In this document: one piece after another, positions 26,939 to 37,500 of the stretch
Position numbering within the stretch: the stretch's first letter is position 1
How the letters are laid out: each line of letters starts with the position of its first letter
Origin: Rostratula benghalensis
Taxonomy: Eukaryota; Chordata; Aves; Charadriiformes; Rostratulidae
DNA length: 64,000 bases
Reading direction: 5' to 3'
Assembly: GCA_013399305.1 (NCBI GenBank)
Contig: VXAI01000039.1
Span: 2,151,804 to 2,215,803, forward strand
The notes under the pieces: generated by a model
Databases searched by the model: none
What the model was told of the DNA's origin: nothing
The model's input: the letters and a program-made list of their open reading frames with translations, nothing else
Program-made: the position numbers and the translations under genes

Positions 26939-29044
26939 CAACAACCCCCACTCCCATCTCCCAACTGAAATGGCATACACATACAATAAACCTATTTGAA
27001 ACAGGTTGGTGGTGACTGCTGTGGGGGTAAAGTACAAGACTGTTCACTGAGATATGAATCCATTTCCTCTTCACTAGGAAGAAGAAACCCACATAGCAAC
27101 TTTCAATGTGTAAGAAAAAAATCTCAAAGGACATGCTCTGACTTTTGTCTCATTTTCCTTGCCACAGTGCCACGTTTTTGTTTTGTTGAAGCAGCAGGAT
27201 TATTTACAGAATATCAGATCACTGTCAGCAGGCAGCTTCTCCGAGTTAATTAAAGGAGAACTGCACTTTGAAGCAGTCTCTCCTTTGGAGCTGTAGATCC
27301 CTGTGAGAGTGGCTGCAGCTGTGACTCCTGCAGTCTCCTTTGGCCATGAGGTACGTTATGGGGTTGGTTCTTATTTGAGGGGTGTGTAGTCCTTAATACT
27401 GACCATAAATAAGAATAGTAGTTTGAGCAATACTTGTCATTCTGGTTTAGTTTACATGAATTTGATGCTTGAAATGAGCAAGAAAAAGCAAACAGCTAAG
27501 TGACAACTGCATATGTCTCTCTAAGACTAAGAGTCTTCCATTTCAATCCTGGGGGTGCCACATCTGATTTTCTCTCTTGGTTTTTGTTTTAAGTGTGTCT
27601 TTGTTCCAGTGGCAGAAACAAAAGGCCTTGGATCTCCTTACTGTGGGAGTGAAATATGTTGCTTACACTTTGCAATGGGGGCTCTCTAGAGAGTTTAAAA
27701 AGAAAACAGAGAAAACCAACTAAACATAGAAAACCACCCCTCCAAAAATGTGCCTGAAACTTCTGTGCTTTTTTTAAACTGTGAAAACTGCTGTGCAGAT
27801 GCCTGCTTCTTCTGACCTGCTGAATTTTGGAGCTAAACCGAAACATATCTTGTTCTCTCCCTTTGACAGAGTTCGGCACATGTTCAGGGAATCAGAGAAG
27901 CAGTATTTTGGCACAAGCACCTAAAATCTTAACACCCGCACACCCGCTGCCTGATGTTTCATTTCAGTTATAAACTGGATTACAACATGCTTTCGCCCTA
28001 TGGGCATTACCCAGGGAAACCAGGCTGGATCTGCCCGATGCATAAAACCAATCTGGCCAAATGATTGCCAAGTGGAAAGTAAATTATGCACGCAGAATCT
28101 GGGTTTATTTTACAGGAATTTAGACTACATCTCAATCATCCTAAATTATTATTATACTATTTACTGCATCATTCCAAGAATGGAATAAATATTATATGCT
28201 GGAAACTGTGCTTGAAGAGCTTGAGACAATGTTTTAAACTTGTAAAAACACACTCTATCTGTTCTCATTAAGTCAGAGTAGCACAGGCAGTATTTAAACC
28301 CCACATTTTTTCTTCTTGATGCAAATGGACCTTTGTGTCCTTTTATTTGTGGGAAGCTTTGTTAGCCTCAGTTAGCTGAAATACTTGCATATGATTTGGT
28401 TTTTTTCAAAAGAAAAGATTCACTGTGTTTAGAGATGCAAATACTACCTTGTCTGCAAAACCCACCAGCTGTTATAGTGGAAGACAAGGGTAATTCTATG
28501 TTGCTTTACTTCAGTATTGTCTGTTTACTCACAAGCATCTTTTTAACAACCTTCTCTGCATAGCTGAAAAATAGCTGACACCACTTTTCTTTTTATGACT
28601 TTTGATAATAGCCTAGTGAAATCTGAATTCATCTATGATTTGTATATATTTTTAAAAAATAAGTAAATATATTAACTAACAGAACACACCTTTGCATTAA
28701 TATTTGTACAAAAGTTGAATAGCCTTTTAGTTAGCTTTGATTTCCATGTTCCTAGTTTACTAATTGCTGCCTTAAATATTTGACTCAAGTCTGAATCAGG
28801 TCGAATACAGAGCTCTGTAGCAGAAGAAACTGCTGCTGGTTTATGTGTCAGTAGCACAGCTTTCTGAATTTCTGAAGAGGTTCTCTCCTTCTGCTTCAAA
28901 CATCTGGAGAGACAAAGAGCATTTGTGAGGTCTTTTGTTGTTGCTGCAAGTTGGAGCAGGGGAGAACTACATCCCAAGGAACTACCCTGCATCTCAAAAA
29001 AAATCAGAGAGGAATCACTAAGTGTTAAGCTTTATCTTCTTTAT

Positions 29045-29103
29045 AAACGAAAGTGCTTTCGTTTCATCTGTGGTGACTTTCCCGGCAATGGATGTTACGT
29101 AAT
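29045..29103. promoter_or_regulatory. Candidate regulatory patch: 20-bp palindrome plus D-box-like site
   Basis: Positions 29045-29064 form a perfect inverted repeat: arms AAACGAAAG and CTTTCGTTT around a two-base centre. Each arm carries a GAAAG core like those bound by IRF-family or PRDM1 factors. Only 30 bp on, 29094-29103 reads GTTACGTAAT, a full match to the PAR-bZIP/NFIL3 site RTTAYGTAAY. Two retained CpGs in the palindrome are notable in AT-rich, CpG-poor surroundings. Factor assignment is inference from motif shape only. Confidence 0.35.
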
Positions 29104-32100
29104 ATTTACTCTCCCCTTCAGAGTGAAATCCTTTTTCCGATGTCCGAGTAGTATTTGCATATGTCTTTCTTAGCTGCATTGACATGCCAGATGCACAGTG
29201 GTAGCTGTCTCCGCCTGCTAATCCTGTAATAACATCCTGGTGACCAAATTCAATGGCCCTGCGCGGAGCCTCCAAACAGCTGATTGCTGAGTTGGGAGGA
29301 AAAAAAAAAATCCCAGCGAATCTCGTTGCAGCTCTCTGCTGCATCCCCATCCCACAATCCCTTGCACCATTTGCTGCAGTCTTTCTACACAGGCTGAGTG
29401 AGAAAAAGATGTGCTAAATAAAGATTGATTGGTTTGAATCCTGAAGGGGTCTCCCACTTGTAAATGACCCGGGGGAAAAAAAAATTCATGACGACTTCAC
29501 TGGGCCTCCTCTTATTCTTCCATTTTTCTTTCCACCTGTCCTCTTCGTGGAATGGAGCGTCATTCCTTAGAGCACAAAATCTCTCGTGCATCTAATAATG
29601 ACTGTGCTGTGGTAGGGATTATTAAGCAGTTTTACGCCTGAGGCTTGAAATATTAACAGATGATGGTTTGTTCGTTTGGATTACTGCGGAACTGCAGCTC
29701 CGTCCCTGCAAGGATTTTATCCTCAGCACTGCACTGATTAAGCTATTTTTCTACAAAGATGGGTAGGTCTGAAATGCTCAAGTTTACTCAGTGTTATTCC
29801 TGGTGGCTGCTGCTAGGTTGCTCCTTCTGTTTTGGCCCCCGATGGTTCATTATGCTTCTGCATGCTGTAAGAATGAAGAGGGTTGCTGTGTTTTAAACAG
29901 GGCACCAAGCTGATTGCAAGAGTGGGAGAGAAAGGAATGTAAATTTAGCTTATCAAGCCTTTTACACAAATGGACTGTGTGGTTGTTAGGATTATTAATT
30001 TTCTTGGTGTGCTCTGTGTCAGCTAATTTTGGGGCTGCTTCTAGGAATGGCTTTGAATTTGTTCTTTATTCCCAAAGACTATGGACAGGCGATGTGTCGG
30101 TTTTAAGGACTTTTAAACCCCAGCTCCCCCAGCGCTTGAAGCAACATTATTGAGGTTCCCCACCCTTTCTTACGGCTCTCAAGGCCTAACCCTTTCTTTG
30201 GAAACGTTGCCATTGGAAACCTATTCATTCATAATACATGAATAGACCCTCTGGGTTGTGAACACCATTGATAAGAAGAGGATGAACAAACTGCGAGCCA
30301 TTTGTTCTCCTCAGGCTGTACTTTGGGGCTGGTTGCAGCTCTGGCTGGGTGGAGTTCAGCGATAGCAGTGTATCAGCCACGGGCAATTCTGCTCTTTTAG
30401 GAATAAATCCTGGGAACCTAACAGACCGTTACAATTTTCCCAATGTCCTTTTCTTGACCGGACCATGGGAACTAATAGAGAATTTGGTAGCTATTGAGGA
30501 ATACCAGAGCTTATTTGAAGATACCTGTAGAAAGGGTGCACTTTCCTATTACATGGCTCTATTTATTTGAACCAGCTCTTCTGGAACTGTTATTTGCTGT
30601 ACGCTAGTGTTGGGTTTTCTCCTTTTTCCAATACTATGGGAAGTTCTTTTTGTATGGGTGGGGCCGCACCCTGACTTTCGTTCCTGAAGGCATGCATGCG
30701 TAGCAGGGCAAGGCTTTCCACTAGCTTAGAGAGCCATTGTTTTCTCCTTTCTTTGCTGTGTAGTGTATTTTGAATGAAAATTGATAGCTGTATCTCTAAG
30801 CAGAAGGAAAGGAAAAAAAATTAAACTACTTTTGGGGTGGATGGAAAGATAACAACTCTTGAGTCTCAAAGGGTTGACAAAGAGTATACATTTCAGAACC
30901 CTTTCCTGCACTTGATTTAGCAGGATATAGATATAGATATGTGGGTGGGGGGTTATGTCATTTGGTGCAATGTTTCACAAACCTTTGGCTTTGCATGTTT
31001 AAATTATGAAGTGTAAATACATAGAGAGACTTACTCTCAGACTTATTTTCAAAGCTCGTGCTTCAGGTGCTCTTTATTAGATAGTGAAACAGAAACACCT
31101 TCCAAAAAGAGCTCTTTCAGTTTCTGAGCTCAGAAGATGCTACTACAAAGATTAATGTTTTCTTGTAAAAATAGGGTTACTTTGCAAATCTCCCAGTGCT
31201 AATACATCTGAAAGTCATGTTGCTGTTCTGAGGAAATGCTTCGAGCACTGCAGTAAATGGGAATAAATACTGTCTTTGGTGAAATTTGAAAGCAGTGAAA
31301 ATCTCCAGCTTTTCCTCAAATAGCATTTGATTGAACAGTTGCATTCATTGAGTCCATAGGAAGAAATCATCCTTCTCATAGCTATATTACATTCATCAAA
31401 ATTGCATGAAAGGTGGAGTTGGCTCTGGAAGGCTGCAGAATTCTGGAAATTCTATACTCAAAAAACTTCTTAAATTAACCACTTGTGTGAGATGATGTTA
31501 TACCAGGTAGTGGCCAAAGCTTGAAATGTACTGATTAAATTCTATTTTCAGGTGCATGTTTTAAGTCTGATTTATGTGAGCACAGGGGGTAAATAGCAAT
31601 CATCGCCTGCTGTGTTCCAGATAAAACATAAAATATTAAAACCACTTATTTCTGAATTGTTAGAATTTCTCTGACAAAGCTTAAAGCATGAACATTTGAA
31701 AATTAAAGTGGCTGGCATGAGCTTTGTGTAAGAAATGCTAAGAGTCATCTGATTTTGCAATGAGATTGAGGGAATATAAAAGACTAAGATGAAGATCAGT
31801 TGAAATCAATATGATATGATTTTCATGCAGAATAATTTTTCCTTGTATAAACATTATTTGCTACTGTAGCTGTACTTGATGGTGGAAAGGAAATATTACA
31901 GAAAGGATATGGTTTCTAGAGAAATTTTTTCCGTTAAATGACAAGTAGCATTCACTGGAGACCTATTCTTTCATATCTTGTTTATTTTTTTTAAAATAGT
32001 CTGTATTTAGTCTATAACAAAAAGTTATACTGTTCATAATATAATGGTATCAAGTGTGGAAGCTATGCCTTTGATAAATCTTCCAGCTTCTGATTATCTT

Positions 32101-34393
32101 CCCTGCTTTCTTTGGGTCCTAACCCCTAAATTTTCGTTGGGACAGTGGGAGACAAACACAGCTGCATCAATGATGAGCTGCATTTTCTTTTGAAATGGAT
32201 CACTGAAGTTCCACGTTATACTGCCAAATGCATGAATACATTAATGCATATTTGACAGTCTCCTCTTTCTACTCCCATTTGTGAGAGCTGGGTATTTTTG
32301 TTCTGCTTCTTGTAAAAGCCATTTTTAATTCAAGATTTTAAAAGTAGCACGGATTCCTAATTGGTCTTCTAAGGCTTATTGTGGATGATTTATGACATTC
32401 AATTAGGTGAAATTCTTTTTTCTTCATGCAGTAGTCACAATTTATCTTACCAGGGGAAAGAAATTGAAAAAAGTGAAACAAATAATCAATTCTGAAATCA
32501 TGCATTTTTGGTTCATGAACAGACATTATATTTTAGAAGCATTGTAGCAAGTTTATCCTCGCAGATTCCACTTTCTCAGATAAAAAGGAAAAAGGGCTTG
32601 CCATAGGTGTTGTTCATCGAATTGCATGTCAGTTACTGATGTTGGGTATTTTAATTGTGAATAACTTTATGCTGTTGTACTTGCTAGCACAGAGGTCATA
32701 CTCCAGGAACTTGTTATGAGGGAATTCAGTACAGTTTGATCCATAATAACTGGCATTATCCTAGAAGTAGCCACTTGGTCAATGCAGTAAGTAAACTATA
32801 CCCGTATGGCTAAACACAGAGCTCAGGAAGAACAGCGTGATTTCAACTCTGCCAGATGAGTGTGCTGGGTGTTCAGCACAGGGAGAAAATTTGATGTAAC
32901 GCTGCCAATAAAAAGCTACACATCATGCAGATCATTGTGGAATTGAGTGACCTTTGAATGAGCGTGATCAGCACCAAGGCAGAGGACTTGTTATTTCTGT
33001 CTTGGAAAGCCTGAGCTGCCCTCAAGGCAAATATCAAATTGTCTGAAATGGATGACTAAAAACTGGGGTAGAACATGTTTAGGGAAGACGTGAGTACCTC
33101 AGGAGCGTAGCTGCGGTGAAGGGGCCCAGCTGTGCTCCCTGCTCACAGAGGAGAGGATCCCCTGTGGGAGCCCCTGCTCGGCTGCGTGTGCGGGAGGCCT
33201 GGCAGAAAGGGCTGCGACAGAGACGCTGCCGTTGGCTCCCCGGGGACTGAGCCTGTGCCTCCCAGTGCTGCAGCCTGCCAGATATGCTGATGGAGAAGAG
33301 TTCTTGCTGGGCCACCCTGCCAGGGCCTGTGCTTGTCAGGTTTTCCCTAAACTGTTTTAGTCGCCAGTTTACTTTTCTCTGAAGTTGCTTCCTTCCTTTT
33401 CCTCCCGTCTTCTCTTTCCACATATGAATTCTGTTGGCTACAGTCTGACCTCCAGCTGAAAAGAAATGAAGTTCTTCCCTCCTTGTGTCTTGTTCCAGGA
33501 CAGGATATGTTCCATTAACCTGTAATTTTAATTCTGTCAGTCAGTAGACTTTTTTCTTACCCTTTTATGTCATGCTTTATATGCCAGGGCTATGAAAAGT
33601 CTTTAGTCCTACTATTCCTTCTGCCTAGAATGCCATTTTTCTTGCATTTATTATTTGGATGTGATTCATGTATTCTTCACCCTCCCTTTGCTGATTCTCA
33701 GCAGCTGTCCATTGCCTCTTCTTTCCTCAGTTTCTTTTATCCTGGGGATTTTTGCTTCACCTACCTTATCCTGTTGCTGATGCTGAATTCTGAGCACTCC
33801 CTTCCCAAGGGCTGGTTGGTTCTAGAGGTTAATTCTTGGGGGCTTCCTGGAGTCCAAATCTACTGTATCTTCTGCAACACCAGCAGTGATAAGAGGAAAA
33901 AATTGCTAGGTGAACAGTGTTCAAACTCTCTCTGTGACACAGGCATTTGAGTGGCTGGTGCAGTTCCAGTTTCAGCATTTTGCCAGCTGTACTGTAGATA
34001 GAAGAAATCCTATGTTTGTTAGCACTGGCTGAACCTACTGGTGCAAGGATGTTTGTATTGTGGGATTTCTTTAAAGCCAGACGGCCCTGTGACTCTTTCA
34101 GTCCAGAGGCAACAGGCCCTTCCAGAATGCCTGTTCAGAGGTATTATGTGTGATGTGGTAGACTTGGCTGACTGTTTCCCAGGTTCTCATCAGTGATAAA
34201 CCATTTTAGAAGTTTAATTCTTCACTGTTTTAATTTTCTGTGCAAACAGAAAATTTTAATGGAAACATGAATTCCTGCATAAGGATGAAACGTGACTGAA
34301 TTAGTTGTTGATTTTGTTATTTCATGGAGTTTATAAGCCATTTTTCTCTGTTTCTTCTTCCCTCCTTCCCCAACCCCCCCTGCCTTCCTGCAG

Positions 34394-34575
34394 CAGTGTG
34401 CAGGGTAGAAGGGAACAGGACCCATATGTCAGTGGTCTAGGATGGCCAGTGAAGGCTCCAACATCCCAAGTCCTGTGGTCCGTCAGATTGACAAGCAGTT
34501 TCTGATTTGCAGCATATGCCTGGACCGTTACAAGAACCCCAAAGTACTTCCCTGCCTGCACACTTTCTGTGAGAG
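34394..34575 (+). CDS. TRIM2: TRIM2 coding exon 1 (5'UTR end, start codon, N-terminal half of RING)
   Basis: A strong polypyrimidine tract (34345-34390) ends in CTGCAG, so the exon probably begins at 34394. The 48 bases before the ATG at 34442 are 5'UTR for this reading. Codons 1-44 plus two bases of codon 45 follow, ending at 34575 before the donor GTAAGTCC. The exon carries the first RING zinc ligands: C23, C26, C38, H40 and C43 in the contexts ICSIC and PCLHTFC. The stretch just upstream of the ATG reads, in frame, like the tail of the human long-isoform extension (TGPICQWSR compared with human TAGPPCQWSR), but a TAG at 34406-34408 interrupts it. The CDS part is 34442-34575; the exact 5' boundary is inferred from the acceptor. 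Confidence 0.95.
34406..34408 (+). other. TRIM2: In-frame TAG upstream of the TRIM2 start codon
   Basis: Reading backwards in frame from the ATG at 34442, the codons are AGG, TCT, TGG, CAG, TGT, ATA, CCC, GGA, ACA, GGA, AAG and then TAG at 34406-34408. This fixes the Met at 34442 as the only start in this exon. It also blocks an extended N-terminus of the human long-isoform kind entering through the acceptor at 34393. The stop is seen directly; the comparison with the human isoform is from memory. Confidence 0.85.
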
Positions 34576-37500
34576 GTAAGTCCTTTCCTCATGCTGGTAA
34601 CTAAGTATTTGTGTCAAGCAGCAAGCACAGAATTCTGCATCATTTAGTGGATGAAGACTTTTCTTTTTACTTGTAAAGGCCATGTTAAAGTTAAAGATAA
34701 AGTCGAGGAAGGCTGGAGAGGCAAGGATGTAGAAAAAACACTGTCATTTGTGGGAGGCAGGAAAAAGAGTCAGCTGTGGAATATTTGGAAAAATTGCCTT
34801 GATGCAAGAGTAAATAAAAAGTAAATCTAATGAAAATAGTGAATACAGTTACAACAACGTGAAAGGTGGTGGAAGTCAGAATTTGGATTTTAAACTAATG
34901 GCCTAAATTTATACCAATTAGCCTATGATTAGCAACAACAAAAACCTTTCTTTGTTGATTTACTAAGAAGAGAGATAATTATCACATTATTTAATGTCCA
35001 ACAGCTACACATGATATATATATATTATTAATAACGTGATTAAAAGTCTTCATTATTCTGCAGCTTGGTTGACTGAAGTGAAAAAACTCTCTGAAAAGAC
35101 GATAAAACAGCAACCTGCCTTCTATTGTATTCAGCTGAAAGATATACTGCAAATGGATAGTGATACTTTAATGTTGTATTATCCATCAAATGATGGAGAA
35201 AATAGAGCATCTGAAGAAAAGTTATCTGAAGAATTACTGGTTAGAGTTCTTTATCTGATGGTGGGATGCAGTGCTTTGGTTTGTATACTGAATGGCAGGA
35301 AAATTTTAATAAATGGAATTTTGCGTGAACATTTAGTTCAGCAGATTTACACCTCTTAGAATTGTGGTATGTGCATCTAATCTAAAAAAGGGTGCAAGAA
35401 AAATTGTGGATCTCTGAGTGTGTCAGATGAACAGGTCTTTCGTAGGAGAATAGGAAACCCCAACTTTATTGAAGTCAGCAGTGAAACTCATTGAAGTCAA
35501 TGAAGTCAAGATTTTTGCCACCATGTCTTAAGTTTCTTGATCTTAGATCATGTGTAAATCTTATATTCAGCTTCTGGTTTTCACTGTAATCCTCTTATGC
35601 TGATCTGGTTATGGAGAGAGGCTGGAAGAACTCTTCCAGTGAACTGCTGATGTGCAAAGCCTAAGCTGTGCTTTTAGAGTCCTTACTGGTGCTTTAGAGC
35701 CCTTACTGGGGAGTCAGGGGAAAGGCTGCCAAGGGAGGATGAAGAATGGTGCAAGGAAAACCCTTGAAAGTGGATAAGAGCTGTGTAGCTGTGCGAGGTC
35801 ACTTTCTTGTTTGGCATCGCTTGAGAAACTTGGTGCAGCACTGATCCCCTGAAGAACTGCATTCTGCAAAGCTTCCTGTGCTTATGGGACTACACTGAAT
35901 TGCCAATTGTAGTTGGATGTTGCATCTCCAGCAGCTGTTAACTCGATTTTCAAGGCCAAAAGTGGCACAACCTGTCACCTAGGCTGCTGTGCCGCATATT
36001 GTTGATCACAGAACTTTTTTGTCAGATTTATATTCTGGGAAATACCACCACTCAGCCACCATCCACACACAAATCAAACAAAAAAAATCTCCACCAAATC
36101 TCCCCTTAACGTAAACTGTGATAACCTGGGACATGTTTCTCTATGTAGTAAAGAGAGCTCTGTTGTTTCTGGCTAACTGCCAAATACCTTTCCTAATTGA
36201 AATAAATGGAAAAAATTCCAATGGTTTCATTGGAACCAGATTTTAGCTCTAAACCACTAAACCCACAAACACAATTTAATAAAGGAGATTCTATTGGAAA
36301 GACAAGGGTCAACCACTGGTTAGTCAGTTAAAGATGCAGGTTCAAATACTTGATGCAATAACTTCATGTCTGTCAGACTTTATCTGATAGTTTATCGTTT
36401 TTACTATCCTGTGAACAGGATGCAGCAGATGACTAGAAGCATGGATCCACTCTGCACAAATATCTCAAAGAAAGGCATGTAACTTTTACAATAATGTCAG
36501 CTTATTGAACCATTTTTTTCATGTGGCAGAGGAAAAAAGGTTTAATGGAAAAAAATCAAACCATAACCACTTTTACTTCTGAAGCCTGGTGAGGTACTTT
36601 TCCTTTTATAAGTAAGGGCACCACTATTTCAAACCAGTTCTTAAACTGAAGGGAGATTTTTTTCCTCTTTGATGATACTTTGCCTGTCTTTTATCTCCCC
36701 TTCCACCTCCTTTCCCCATAGGTGCTTACAGAATTACATTCCAGCCCACAGCTTAACCCTTTCTTGCCCCGTGTGCCGGCAGACCTCCATTCTGCCAGAG
36801 AAAGGGGTTTCTGCGCTGCAGAACAACTTCTTTATCACCAACCTGATGGATGTCCTGCAACGAACGCCAGACAACAGCATTGAGGAGTCTTCCATCTTGG
36901 AGACTGTCACCGCTGTTGCTGCGGGCAAACCTCTCTCCTGCCCCAATCACGATGGAAATGTAAGTGAGATGAACTCCTGTGATATGTGCAGATACTCATA
37001 TGTACTGAGTGGTCTGGTTTGTCATGGATATTGTGTTCTAAAAAGATAGTGGGGAAGACAAGTGATTCTTAAGATTAAATCAGATGTTCTTCATGGAGCA
37101 TCTTAGAGTGGTCAGGATAGCATTTTATGTTACCAATCATCTTTTAGCACATTTGGTCAAAACTGCTGTCCAGCAAGCACTGAACCTTTGTGCCTTTGCC
37201 ACTTTGGGATGGGATTCCGTAGCCCTCTTGCTTGTAGAATCAATTATTACTGTGGGAACCTGTGTGCTTGTTTAGGCAGTATGTGGCAGGGACCTTATAA
37301 GCTTAATTGATCTGTACACTGAGGCAATTCCAAAAGCTATGTGAGCATATTAGCATGAAGCCAAATAAAAGGGTGTCCTACCTTAGGATGCTTTGGGTCA
37401 GCACAAGCTAGAAACAGGGAGCTTCTGTTTAATTGCAATGTTTCGTGTATCTTGCATATCAGTCCTTAGAGCCTGCTTTGTTTTTGTCCCCCACCTACTT

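Larger units (their letters stand above)
16564..34393. other. Non-coding DNA upstream of the first TRIM2 coding exon
   Basis: No coding exon was recognised. The stretch holds a CR1 tail (about 18965-19068), an AAAC-rich tract (19354-19407), small tandem duplications (21952-21991, 24519-24584, 26898-26938), a T/A homopolymer near 26868-26890 and a GC-rich patch at 33100-33330. It also holds a patch at 29040-29105 with a palindrome and a D-box-like site. Open frames of 60-127 codons (for example 33567-33950 +) look like chance. It is likely the intron or introns between an upstream 5'UTR exon and 34394. Confidence 0.6.

Noticed and set aside
27290..27355. Possible upstream exon ending ATGAG|GTACGT
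   Set aside because: The donor-like site is good, but joining its ATG to 34394 gives a frame different from TRIM2, and nothing marks the start of such an exon.
33567..33950. 127-codon hydrophobic open frame just upstream of TRIM2
   Set aside because: Hydrophobicity comes from T-rich sequence; no signal-peptide-like start, splice site or similarity was recognised.
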